DNA of 64,000 nt from Rhodopirellula sp. GTDB taxonomy: Bacteria > Planctomycetota > Planctomycetia > Pirellulales > Pirellulaceae. Position 1 is the first letter of the stretch, and the number at the start of each line of letters is the position of its first letter. Made by a program: the position numbers and the translations under genes. The stretch is from the NCBI GenBank assembly GCA_002689655.1, contig NZHC01000119.1, positions 1 to 64,000 on the forward strand, written 5' to 3'. The notes below the pieces were generated by a model. That model saw only the letters and a list, made by a program, of their open reading frames with translations, was not told the DNA's origin and did no database searches. Positions 29,666 through 39,859 of this stretch are shown here, one piece after another.

Positions 29666-31693
29666 ATGTGGAAACCCTGGAAAAACCAACTTGTCAATCG
29701 GAGTACCAGCACGAGCAGTAAACAGCATCGCTGTGGTCAGAGGCGAAGATTACAGGCAGAGACATTGGAGAAACGCAATCTGCTTGCCGGCAATATTTTT
29801 CATAACGATTTGATGCCGGAAGATGTCAATGATGACGGTCGTGTTTCATCCATGGATGCGTTGGCGATTGTCAATCGTTTGAATCAGGCAGAATCCAGAC
29901 AGGGGCGAGTCGGTGATTCAGGCTCTGGACGTCCCGAGCAGCAACGTGCCGCGATGACCGATGTGAATGACGATGGGGAGAGCACCCCGCTCGATGCGCT
30001 TCAGGTTCTCAATCGATTGAGGAATGACCAGACCACCAATCAACCAAGTGTGGATCGGGGTGGCGAAGCAACGGAGTCGAGCACAGATGTGGTGCTGCAA
30101 TGGAATGATCGCTTCACAGACGTGGCCAAGGCCACCACCTCCAACCAGAATCCGGGCTATGCATCTCGTGCAATGGCCATGCTGAATATCGCGATCTATG
30201 ACGCCTTGTCTCTTGCATCCAATGGCTCGAGCGAGACATATTTTGATTACAGTGCGATCCTCAATCCCAGTTCATCGAACCTTCGGCCTGATGTCGTAGC
30301 GTCTCATGCAGCGCAAACTGTACTCCAGTCGCTGTATCCTGATGGCAGCGACATTTTGAATGGTTCAATGGATGAGATGTTTGAGGCCCATTCGCGTGAC
30401 CCCAGATTTGAAGCCAGTAGGTCGCTGGGTGAAATGATCGGCAACGAGGTGCTTGCTGCTCGCGCAAATGATGGTTCCGATGCCGAAACGGTTTACAATC
30501 ATGAGTCTGGTGCCGGGACATTCCAAACAGATCCCCTGAACCCGGACATCTCGGTCTGGGGGCCAGCCTGGGGCAGTGTCGATCCTTTCGCGATTTCGGC
30601 GGTCGAAGATTTCCGTCCCGTGACAACACCTGATCTGACCAGTGAACAGTACGCTGCTTCCTATGCAGAAGTAAAGGAGCTGGGATCCGTTGACAGTGTT
30701 GTTCGCACCGCTGACCAAACGGAAGCCGGAATCTTCTGGGCATACGATCGCGAAGGAATGGGGACACCGTTGACACTTTATAATCAAGTGCTCAAGAACA
30801 TCGCGGAACAGGAAGGCAATACGCTTCACGAAAATGCTGCTCTGTTCGCGCAGGCTTCCATTGCAATGGCTGATGCTGGAATCGTGGCTTGGAACACTAA
30901 ATTTGAGGAAGAATTCTGGCGTCCCGTGACCGCTATTCGTGCAGGCGATACCGATGGTAACCCGGACACTGTGCCTGATGCAGACTGGACCGCGCTGGGC
31001 GCACCCGATGGTGGTGAGGATTTAGTTGGATTCACACCACAATTCCCAACCTACATATCTGGACATGCAACATTTGGAGGAGCGCTATTCGGAACTCTGC
31101 AAAACTTCTATGGAACAGATGAGATTGCTTTCGATCTCACAAGTCGGGAATTGGAAATGCTGATGGAGGATCCAGAAAAACAGACTGCCTATGGTCTGGA
31201 TCTTGATGACGCTCAACGATCCTTTTCTTCATTGAGTGAGGCAATGGCGGAAAACGGACGTAGCCGGGTTTATCTTGGTATCCATTTCGATTTCGATGAT
31301 CTTGTTGGCCAGGAAGTGGGTCAGGCAATCGCTGATTCTGTCGCTGATAACTTCTCGGAACTCGATTTGGGGGATGCGCCCGATCGAAGACAACCCTTTG
31401 GTAATGGTGATGTTGTGAACCAGATTTCACCGGATCTTCAAAGAAATCAGCAGGACGACACCGTGAGAAGGAACGCAGATCAGGAAAGTCAGTTTCAGGG
31501 TCAGCAAACCCCTACTCGACCAATGATCAGGATCCAAGAGCCTGCGATAGCCGTAGATTTGCAAGATGTCGCCGCAGATTCGCAAGATGACGATCGGCAA
31601 CGTCGAGGACGAGGCAGACCTGGCAACCAAGGTGGCCTGGACTCAAACTTGGTAGATGCGATTTACAGGAACGATTCGGATTTTCTGAGTTGA
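29666..31693 (+). CDS. Dockerin-containing vanadium-dependent haloperoxidase / PAP2-superfamily protein
   Basis: N-term LEKRNLLAGN and dockerin repeats; vanadate-site motifs KFEEEFWRP (K-x6-RP), FPTYISGH, SRVYLGIH (SR-x5-H) and HFDFD (H-x3-D). Confidence 0.85.
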   Translation: MWKPWKNQLVNRSTSTSSKQHRCGQRRRLQAETLEKRNLLAGNIFHNDLMPEDVNDDGRVSSMDALAIVNRLNQAESRQGRVGDSGSGRPEQQRAAMTDVNDDGESTPLDALQVLNRLRNDQTTNQPSVDRGGEATESSTDVVLQWNDRFTDVAKATTSNQNPGYASRAMAMLNIAIYDALSLASNGSSETYFDYSAILNPSSSNLRPDVVASHAAQTVLQSLYPDGSDILNGSMDEMFEAHSRDPRFEASRSLGEMIGNEVLAARANDGSDAETVYNHESGAGTFQTDPLNPDISVWGPAWGSVDPFAISAVEDFRPVTTPDLTSEQYAASYAEVKELGSVDSVVRTADQTEAGIFWAYDREGMGTPLTLYNQVLKNIAEQEGNTLHENAALFAQASIAMADAGIVAWNTKFEEEFWRPVTAIRAGDTDGNPDTVPDADWTALGAPDGGEDLVGFTPQFPTYISGHATFGGALFGTLQNFYGTDEIAFDLTSRELEMLMEDPEKQTAYGLDLDDAQRSFSSLSEAMAENGRSRVYLGIHFDFDDLVGQEVGQAIADSVADNFSELDLGDAPDRRQPFGNGDVVNQISPDLQRNQQDDTVRRNADQESQFQGQQTPTRPMIRIQEPAIAVDLQDVAADSQDDDRQRRGRGRPGNQGGLDSNLVDAIYRNDSDFLS

Positions 31694-31941
31694 GCTCTTC
31701 AAAACGGGTTTCCTGAATGAGGCTTCTCAGCTTGTCTTTTTTAATGAACCCTTGATACCTCACGAACGAAGGCCCATGGTCGATCCTGACTGAGGGCATG
31801 CAGATTCATTCCATCGCGATTTTTCCTACCCTTGCGGTCGCGAGTGACAGTGACGCTGCTTCGAGAGAAGCGGCGGCCGACCTCGCAATCTGGTTGCCTG
31901 ACATTGCCTTCGCCAGGTCGCCACGGCTTGCTCGGATGTGA

Positions 31942-32625
31942 ATCAGGGTACAATCATTGAATCGGGTGGGCCGTGGTCTGGAACTCTTCCTGCATTGCCA
32001 GAAACTCATAGGCCAATCCCGTGGGAAACGTGCTTTTGATGTTCAGGAAATAACAAGGCAAGTCAACTCCAACGGAACCATCACGGACGAACAGGCAGAG
32101 TTCTTGAGTTTTTAAGAAGGTCTGGATTTAAACAGTCTGAAATCCATGACAGAAAAGCGAGCTGAACTATTGGGCAGAGTCAGTGAGCTTAAACTGGACG
32201 GCTTGATTTCCCTCACCGACAGGCTGGCCAAAACCCTCAGCAGAATGAGTCAACTGAGTTTGAATCGCCTGAGCTCGATCACGGCTAGCCAGGCTAAAAG
32301 TCTCAGTGGGATGCGTGCTCTCAGGATGGATGGTTTGAGTTCTGTGACGGATATTGAAACATCCATACTCAACAACGTGCAAGAATTTAATTTGGGTGGC
32401 GTGAAGGCTCTCATTGATGAACAAGCAGAGCTGTTGGGTAACGGAAATTTTTGGTGATGTTGCAAAGGCGTCAAGTCTGCAACCGACAGACAATTTGACA
32501 TCATGAGCAAGAGTGGAATCCAGAGCATCACTTTAGGAGCACTCGATTCCGTTACTAGTGCCCAAGCCGAAATAGTGGTTAAAGCTGGCAATCTTGTGTG
32601 TTCTGGCCCAATTGTAGATCCCTAA
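31942..32625 (+). pseudogene. Leucine-rich-repeat-like gene remnant with two in-frame stops (TAA 32113-32115, TGA 32455-32457)
   Basis: A single frame reads ...DEQAEFLSF*EGLDLNSLKSMTEKRAELLGRVSELKLDGLISLTDRLAKTLSRMSQLSLNRLSSITASQAKSLSGM...EQAELLGNGNFW*CCKGVKSATDRQFDIMSKSGIQSITLGALDSVTSAQAEIV. Confidence 0.65.
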
Positions 32626-32781
32626 CGAGGGCTGGAAATCCTGCGGCTACCGTAAATCTTGAGGTCCAAGACTGGCAGCTGAGAGTTGTATTATGGCTCT
32701 GAGGCACACGTATGATTAAGGCAACACGAAAGCAGGATTGGCTGCAAAGGTTACTTGCGTCGCCTGTTTTAGATGATGAGC

Positions 32782-34260
32782 TTATTGCAATCCGGGTTTC
32801 ATTTTCTTCAACCAGTCTGGCCATGTTGTGTTCTTGAACTTCTTGAGCTTTTGGGGTTGGTCCGCGTCAATGACGTTCCAGAGCGCAATGCCCGGTTTGA
32901 CTAGAGGTGCTTCTTTGTCCGGCAGTTGATTGCTCAACTGCGATTTAATCGCGGCGTATGTTGAATCATCTGCCAGATTTTTCCATTCGTTCGGGTCGGT
33001 GTGGTGATCGTACAATTCTTCACCGCCGTCAAAATAACGTATGTATCGGTAGCGATCGCCCCGCACGGTATAGTTGCCGCGCCCCCACGTCGTTATCGCG
33101 GGTGTATCGATGGACTTGTCAGGTTGTGTCAGCAAGCCGGCGAGACTTTGACCATCAACGTACTGGGGAACTTTCAGGCTGCATAAATCACCAAGGGTTC
33201 GATAGATGTTGATCAGCGAGACAGCTTCATCAGAGGAACGGTTTTCTGGAGCGTTCTGCTGCCGTGTATCCATCAACAGAAACGGAACGCGGGTCGACTC
33301 CTCCCACAACGAGAACTTTCGAAAGCTGCGTTTTTCGCCTTGGTGGTACCCGTGGTCGGACCACAGAACGACGATGGTATTACGCGCGTGTGGACTGGCA
33401 TCCAGGGCGTCGAGCAAACGGCCAACGTTGTAGTCAGCCCACGAAATGCAGGCCAGGTACGAACGCCGAACGCGCTGCCACGCTTCTGCTTTGCGGAATT
33501 TGTGATCATCACCCAGTTTTACCATCGACCTGCCGACCCACGGTACGTCTATCAAATCCTTGGGCTCAATCGCCGGTGCCTCAATCTGCTCCGCCTGCAT
33601 CTTAAAGAACTTTTCAGGGCAAACGAAAGCCAGATGGGGTTTGACGATTCCTACCGCCAGAAAAAACGGCTGATCATGGTCTCGTGACAGCACATCCACC
33701 CCATACGATGCGACTTGAAAATCAGGATGGTCTTCGAGCGGATTGGTAGTGGGGCAGAATGCCATCTTGGTGGAATCACCCTGCTGATAACCAAGCTCAG
33801 CAGCGTAGGTCAGCTTGATCTGGTTTTTTTGGTGATACGCATCCCAGTCACCAGGCAAATTGACGGAACCATGAAAGATTTTTCCCGCACCAAAAGACTG
33901 GTAGCCCTGTTGGCGGAACAGTGCTGGCAGGCTTGTGTATTTCGCCAGTACCGAGTCTGGAATCTGTTGATGATCGTAGAATGGATACAGGCCCGAATGG
34001 AAGGGTTCGCTGCCATACAGCAAGCCAAGGCGACAGGGCGAACATGCCGGCGCAATGCAGTGTGCGTTGGTAAAGTTCACACTACGTCGAGCCAACCGGT
34101 CCATATTCGGAGTGATCGCCTGGGGGTGGCCGCCAAGAAACCCGGTCCAGTCATTCATGTCATCGATGGCAATGAACAGCACATTTGGCCGGCCGGCCAC
34201 GCAGCTGGAAAGGCAACCAAGACTGAATAACAACCATGTGGCAAAGATGCGTATCGACAA
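32782..34260 (-). CDS. Sulfatase (iduronate-2-sulfatase-like, formylglycine type)
   Basis: RPNVLFIAIDDMNDW; C-x-P-x-R motif in APACSPCRLG; VVLWSDHGYHQGEKRSFRKFSLWEESTRVP. Confidence 0.9.
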   Translation of the reverse strand: MSIRIFATWLLFSLGCLSSCVAGRPNVLFIAIDDMNDWTGFLGGHPQAITPNMDRLARRSVNFTNAHCIAPACSPCRLGLLYGSEPFHSGLYPFYDHQQIPDSVLAKYTSLPALFRQQGYQSFGAGKIFHGSVNLPGDWDAYHQKNQIKLTYAAELGYQQGDSTKMAFCPTTNPLEDHPDFQVASYGVDVLSRDHDQPFFLAVGIVKPHLAFVCPEKFFKMQAEQIEAPAIEPKDLIDVPWVGRSMVKLGDDHKFRKAEAWQRVRRSYLACISWADYNVGRLLDALDASPHARNTIVVLWSDHGYHQGEKRSFRKFSLWEESTRVPFLLMDTRQQNAPENRSSDEAVSLINIYRTLGDLCSLKVPQYVDGQSLAGLLTQPDKSIDTPAITTWGRGNYTVRGDRYRYIRYFDGGEELYDHHTDPNEWKNLADDSTYAAIKSQLSNQLPDKEAPLVKPGIALWNVIDADQPQKLKKFKNTTWPDWLKKMKPGLQ

Positions 34261-34885
34261 AGTAGTCTCCCTGAGTTTGATTCAAGGTCATGATACACCG
34301 AGCAGCATGAAATTTCAGTGATGTGGCCGTTGCTTTATGTGCTCGATTTAAATTTTGCCTTCGATCCGCCGCAGAGTAGAAGATTTGCTCTCACAGGTGA
34401 AATGCCCTGCAAGCACGCAATGGCAGGCGGTCGATCGCATCCTACTTGTTGTCTGAACACGCGAATTTCTGTAACGCTGCAAGACTATTCGACAGGGTCC
34501 AAGGTGTGGAAAGCAGTGCGGCCAAATGATCGTTTTGGATTTATCTTAAATCGAAGAGTTTTGCTCGAGTTGAATTGGTGTGTGCATGGTCATGTGAATG
34601 GATGCACATGCCATTCCGAACGGCCTCCTTGTTAGGAAGTGCGAGGATCGTGGATGATGTTTGCATTGATGGAATGTTTTTCGTTGCCACTGAGGTCGAC
34701 CAGCTTGATGTTCTCGAGGGACACATCGACATGGTAGAATCATGGATACAAACAATAACAACCTACTTTCTTGTCAAATGCCCCACACCTGTTCTGGCTC
34801 CTGAAAACATAGGAACATTCCCCCTTCAGGGCGCTAAACCTCTTATGCATTTTTTAAACGCAGCGAATTCTTATCGGAAAATAGA

Positions 34886-35923
34886 ATGGCCGGAACAGAT
34901 GGACACAAACCAAATACTTTCTTCATTGAAGTAGCGGGTGCTGGGCTACCCGAAGTCGATGGCCTGTACGTACCATCAACGGCACCACCTGCCACATCAG
35001 AATCCGGTACCGTTTCCAGTCTTGGCTATTGGAACGGGAAATTGGCATGGGACCGTGCTGATGGAAAATCGGCTCGCAGTCCCGCATTGTCATATTCAAA
35101 CAGCTACAAGTCGTGGCGCATCTGCCGCTTGGATGGTCATCTTGCGTACGATATGACATGTGACGACGAGATACCTCCAAGTGATCGAGTATGGCATGTC
35201 TATAAAAAGGGTGTTGCCCCTGCCCCCAGCGTGATAGTCCATCACTTTGATCCAAGGTTGCCGTGTCCCAAGCCGAACGTTGTGTTTGTTCTTGGAGGAC
35301 CGGGAGCTGGCAAAGGAACCATGTGTGAACTTGCTGAGTCACAACTTGGGTGGAATCACTTGTCGACGGGGGACCTTCTTCGTGCTGAACGCGATGCGGG
35401 TGGAGCAACTGCCGCAACGATTCAGGATTACATTGCAGCGGGTAAGTTGGTGCCAAACGAAGTTGTTGTCACATTGCTGAAGAAAGCGATGGACGAAATT
35501 ATTCGAACGACAGGGAAAAATAACTTTCTGCTTGATGGATTCCCGCGTTCCCTTTCCAATCTGCAAGGATGGTTCGATGTTTTTGGGAAGGATGCTGAGC
35601 TACCAAAAATGTTGTACTTCGAATGTCCTTATGAGGTGTTAAAGCAGCGTATTCTCGGACGAGCCAAGTACACGGGAAGAACAGATGATAATGTCGCGAG
35701 TCTGAAGCTCAGATTCGATACGTTCAAGGAAGAGACGCTGCCCACGGTTGAACTGTTCAAGAGCAAGCACAAGTGTGTTGAAGTGGATACCAGCCAAGAT
35801 CGCCAAGCGGTTTACAAAGTCGTTGTGAGTCACCTTGCCGAATACACTGATCTTCAATTTGCTGTTAGACCACTGTCAGAGCGAGCCGAGATGCTTCTTG
35901 GTTTAAGGCCCTTTCCCAAATAG
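34886..35923 (+). CDS. Nucleoside monophosphate (UMP-CMP/adenylate) kinase with extra N-terminal domain
   Basis: FVLGGPGAGKGT P-loop, HLSTGDLLRAER, GKLVPNEVVVTLLKKAMDEI, NFLLDGFPRSLSNLQGW, GRTDDNVASLKLRFDTF. Confidence 0.9.
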   Translation: MAGTDGHKPNTFFIEVAGAGLPEVDGLYVPSTAPPATSESGTVSSLGYWNGKLAWDRADGKSARSPALSYSNSYKSWRICRLDGHLAYDMTCDDEIPPSDRVWHVYKKGVAPAPSVIVHHFDPRLPCPKPNVVFVLGGPGAGKGTMCELAESQLGWNHLSTGDLLRAERDAGGATAATIQDYIAAGKLVPNEVVVTLLKKAMDEIIRTTGKNNFLLDGFPRSLSNLQGWFDVFGKDAELPKMLYFECPYEVLKQRILGRAKYTGRTDDNVASLKLRFDTFKEETLPTVELFKSKHKCVEVDTSQDRQAVYKVVVSHLAEYTDLQFAVRPLSERAEMLLGLRPFPK

Positions 35924-36088
35924 GAAGCATGATGCGTCCGCAAGAGAACGTTGTGCGTTAAGGATATCTGAATGCCTTTTGATCGGAAATCGGGGCAGCG
36001 GGCTTTCTTATTGATCCCGCCGCCTTTAAGTCGTGATGAGCTGATGTGGGCAGGACAACTGTTCGGTTTTTCGTGTCATGGCTGCGCG

Positions 36089-38413
36089 TTACTGTGTCGC
36101 GTTAAGTACAACGACTGTTTTGAAAGCTGAGGGAGCGGCGACCAGAGTACCATCGTTGCTGACAGCAATCGCTTGGACGTTAAAATGCTTGCCGATATGG
36201 TTGGTTTGGACTTTTGCCATCTGGTCGCAATCCCAAGCATGAATCACGCCGTTCGCACCGCTCAAGAGGTGGCGGTTGTCAGGTGCAAACGACATGGACC
36301 AGTTGATGCCGTCTCCTTCCATCACGCCCAATTTGCGGCTATTTACCAAGTCCCAGATAACGATCTTATAGCTGTCGCCCGTGGCCAGCTTGGATCCGTC
36401 AGGTGAAAAAGCCGCTGCTTGCCCGGAAACGTGAGATTTTGCGACTTCAAAGGTGGCAATCACTTTCTCTTGAGGAACAGAATAAACTTTCAATGTCTTT
36501 CCATCAGTCGCCATCAACTGGTCACCTGAGGGAGAGATGTGAGTTGCTTTGATCTTGCCGTCGAATCCATCGATGGTGGCAATGGGTTGGCCTGTTTCAA
36601 GTTCCCAGTATCGTGCAACGTTCTCTCTTTCACCAGAGAAAGCAAATTTGCTATCTGCTGACAGTGCCAAAGTGGTGATCTCACTATTGTGCAATTTGTG
36701 CTGGCCTTTGAGTTCCAGTTTGCCGTTGCCGTCAGCTAGATAAACTTCGAAGACTCCTTTGTAACCTCCTAATACTACGTACTCACTGTTCTTACTGAAC
36801 CCGCAGACTAAGATATTGCCCATGTGATCCATGCGTTCAGAATCGATCAGCTTTTGACCGCTATTGAGATCAACAAGCGTTGCGGAAGAACCTGACCGTC
36901 CGATCAGCATGAATCGATTTTTTGGGCAGATCGCTACGGACTTGGCCCCCCAGCCGAGGTCATCAATTGTCAACTTGGGTCGCATGGATCGTAAGTAGTC
37001 AATATCTGACGAAATGGCCACACCATCGATGACATCCCCAAATGGATTGTCAGCTTCCATGGCTTGTTTTTGTTCTTCTTGCTGCAGATGCTCCTGGTCA
37101 GCGTCACTTAGCTTTTCAAGTGGAATCGAGATCGTACGCTGATCCGCCCGCTTGAGAAAAATGTTGTCTCCTTCCCGCTTGACGAATTGTGCCTCAATAC
37201 CGAATTTGCCAGTCTGGTCAGACCACTTACGTACTGACCCCAGTTGCGGTGCTTTCACCGGCATCTTGGGTGATGACGTAGATCCAAGTTTTGGTGAGCT
37301 TGAGGTATTGGCTAGCCCGGCCACCATCTTCATGGAGCCAGACGCGTTGCTAAGAGAAGCGGTCTTACTCCCGAGATTAGCCACATTTGCAGCGAATCCG
37401 GCCTTGGCCTGTTCGTTGTCTTGGTCAGTCAGAGTCCTGTTGAGAATAGCTAACTCGTTGAGTGGTACAAATTCAACTTTACTTTTCCCGTATTGACGAC
37501 TTAACACACGAACAGAGACGTTGTCCGTGCTCAGAAAGAATACATCTACCCAACTGCCATATCGCTCCCATTTCAAAGGGGAGCCTTGGGCAAGAGCCAT
37601 GTCTGCACTGAACGCGGTCGTATCGTTTTCCAACACAAGATCGCCGTCGGCTAACGTCCGGAACTTGTTTGAAAATTGGCCCGGATTGGATTCGATGTCG
37701 CGTTGGGTTTGTTGGGAAACCGCAATCCAGTCAGCTCTTGCAAGTGTGAGAAGTCGCATGGCATCATCGGCCTTGACCTTGACGGTACTGGATGTCGGAA
37801 GACTTACGACCACACCACTTTTCCACTCGCCGCCGCGACCCAACATGATCGGAGCTCCCGGTACGAGTTGCGTCGTCGCAGTCCCGCGTATGTATCCAGA
37901 AGGAAGGGTTTTGGGAGGCAAACTGGCAATTCTACGACGCTCGATCTCGTCGCGTTCTTCCTGAGTTAGTTCGCGGACCGGAACATTCACTTTAGGCGAA
38001 CCACCCCGCAATATATTTGAGACGAGTTGTTTCTTTTTTGTGCTTAGATCAACAATGAAATAGAATGCGATGCCATCGTCCTGATTCCGATTGATAATTG
38101 ATCTGGCACGTCCAAACATATCTCGCAAATTGATGGTTCCAGATTCTTTAATCTGAATCGGTAATCCCATCACTGACACTAGACCTTGATTGGTGTTTAT
38201 CTGAAGTCTGGCTTGCCCCTTACCCTCAGAGACTTGTCGATAATCAAAGGACATTCCATCCCCTGTGATTCCGGTATTCATCCTGAAATTTGACAACTTA
38301 TAACGGACGGTTCCATCGGATGGCTTGATCAGATCTTCGCCACTGCAAAAAAGTGCGGGCAGTGAGACAGCGAGAAAAATAACCAATCGCATACGTTTTA
38401 GAATGAAATTCAT
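36089..38413 (-). CDS. WD40-repeat protein with SHD1 domain
   Basis: RKWSDQTGKFGIEAQFVKREGDNIFLKRADQRTISIPLEKLSDADQEHL (SHD1-like); C-terminal WD40-like repeats (VSGQAAAFSPDGSKLATGDSYKIVIWDL); start at MNFILKRM. Confidence 0.8.
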   Translation of the reverse strand: MNFILKRMRLVIFLAVSLPALFCSGEDLIKPSDGTVRYKLSNFRMNTGITGDGMSFDYRQVSEGKGQARLQINTNQGLVSVMGLPIQIKESGTINLRDMFGRARSIINRNQDDGIAFYFIVDLSTKKKQLVSNILRGGSPKVNVPVRELTQEERDEIERRRIASLPPKTLPSGYIRGTATTQLVPGAPIMLGRGGEWKSGVVVSLPTSSTVKVKADDAMRLLTLARADWIAVSQQTQRDIESNPGQFSNKFRTLADGDLVLENDTTAFSADMALAQGSPLKWERYGSWVDVFFLSTDNVSVRVLSRQYGKSKVEFVPLNELAILNRTLTDQDNEQAKAGFAANVANLGSKTASLSNASGSMKMVAGLANTSSSPKLGSTSSPKMPVKAPQLGSVRKWSDQTGKFGIEAQFVKREGDNIFLKRADQRTISIPLEKLSDADQEHLQQEEQKQAMEADNPFGDVIDGVAISSDIDYLRSMRPKLTIDDLGWGAKSVAICPKNRFMLIGRSGSSATLVDLNSGQKLIDSERMDHMGNILVCGFSKNSEYVVLGGYKGVFEVYLADGNGKLELKGQHKLHNSEITTLALSADSKFAFSGERENVARYWELETGQPIATIDGFDGKIKATHISPSGDQLMATDGKTLKVYSVPQEKVIATFEVAKSHVSGQAAAFSPDGSKLATGDSYKIVIWDLVNSRKLGVMEGDGINWSMSFAPDNRHLLSGANGVIHAWDCDQMAKVQTNHIGKHFNVQAIAVSNDGTLVAAPSAFKTVVVLNATQ

Positions 38414-39095
38414 ATGAATCGCCCCTTTAATATGAATCGAAGCCGCGTTTAGCGTTCTTGCCTTCGAAAGTCTATCAGTTTTGTTGGCGTGGCTTCTCAT
38501 TCGGTGAAAAGTAGCCGTGCGGTAATAGGGTAATTATCAACAAAAAGTTTCACTCTAGGCAACAGAGTTAGCGGTGAGTCTTTGATTCGAAGTTAAACCT
38601 AGTCGGGTACGGGTATCAGCAAATTTGGCGAATCACCAAATTCGGAAACACCGTTCCGTTGAGTTGGGGGATCTCAGGTTTGTATTGAGCAGGGCGATAG
38701 CCCACATTTTGTAGCTCTCCGGAGTGGGAATGCTTGGTGGGTCTGGTTGCACGTCAAGGGACGCGGCGGGTGGCTTTGTGGCGGGGTCCGTGGCAAGAAC
38801 GCTCCATTTATGAGAGTTCTCCATCGTTTGAATTTTCCGAATTCGTTAAGGAGACTGAGTCATTCAAATCGCGGGAACTTATTCCACCTCGTCAAGATCA
38901 GTCGCCGAGATTCAGTACCGAGCCCCAGACTTCATTCCTTAGGCATCTCGGCCTGCAAATCCGCCGTATTTCCTGTGTTTGGATTTTTTTAGAAATTGCG
39001 CGCCCAAGTGATTGTTTGCTGACGCTTCGATTCTTGCCTCCTGCTTATGACCGCAATCGGAGGCGTGTCGAATTTTCACTCCGGAGTACTAGCAG

Positions 39096-39731
39096 ATGAG
39101 CCGCCGCAAGACTGTCACCCTTGAACTCGCCGCCAGCAGCGAACGAAAACGCTCGATCAGAGATTTTCGACGCCAATGCTATTCATTGATGGGAAGAACT
39201 GACCTTCTTCAAGAGGAGGGCGCGGGAGGTCATGTGCAACAACGGCTTGATGATGAGTTGCATCTGATCGAGGCGAGGTTGGGAGACGAAACGGTTGGTA
39301 CCATTCGCTGGGGTACCTATATCAGTGTCGCTGGAGATGATCAGTACGCGGATTCGATAATCCAGAACAAAACTGGCCTTCCCAACAGTGAACCTGAGAG
39401 CTTCAGTCGTACGGATCGGCTGATCATTCATCCCAAGTATCGGCGTGGCACGGTACTTATTGGGATGGCAAGATTTTGCCTTCGTTTGGCAATTGAGGCG
39501 GGAAGTCAATTTGATCTCTGTTGGTCAGAGAAACCCTTGACGCGAGTTTACCAGCGGCTGGGTTATAGCGTTTTGCCACAGCGACTCGTGAATGCCCGGT
39601 CAGTCACGCTGTACCCCCAGATCCTGAATATTCAACAGTTTGCTGAACGTTGGTCCGCTCGGACTGCCGTACGACAGCAATCTCTAGCCACTCACCAATT
39701 CGATCAGAACCAGCTCAGTACCTCATGCTGA
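39096..39731 (+). CDS. GNAT-fold acyltransferase, possibly N-acyl amino acid synthase FeeM-like
   Basis: DRLIIHPKYRRGTVLIGMARFCLRLAIEAGSQFDLCWSEKPLTRVYQRLGYSVLP; N-terminal RSIRDFRRQCYSL. Confidence 0.6.
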   Translation: MSRRKTVTLELAASSERKRSIRDFRRQCYSLMGRTDLLQEEGAGGHVQQRLDDELHLIEARLGDETVGTIRWGTYISVAGDDQYADSIIQNKTGLPNSEPESFSRTDRLIIHPKYRRGTVLIGMARFCLRLAIEAGSQFDLCWSEKPLTRVYQRLGYSVLPQRLVNARSVTLYPQILNIQQFAERWSARTAVRQQSLATHQFDQNQLSTSC

Positions 39732-39859
39732 TGCAGAACAGCAGATAAATCCTGTCTGCAATTTCCCGACTACCAAATTCTAAACATCTGAAATCCCATT
39801 CATTTAAATTTCACGCCGGGATCACAATTCCTGGCTGCCTTGCAAAGGACTTTTTTGAT

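Noticed and set aside
31741-31953. Minus-strand ORF with RKGRKNRDGMNLHALSQDRPWAFVREVSRVH as a transposase fragment
   Set aside because: No recognisable transposase motif; probably a spurious antisense ORF.
34541-34761. Possible C-terminal gene remnant on the minus strand (VSLENIKLVDLSGNEKHSINANIIHDPRTS*)
   Set aside because: Plausible protein-like tail but only about 35 codons before a stop, with no identifiable family; too weak to list as a feature.
36173-38500. Numerous antisense ORFs over long CDS (for example 37521-37964, 43628-44069, 57710-57967)
   Set aside because: They lie opposite well-supported genes and have no family features; treated as spurious.
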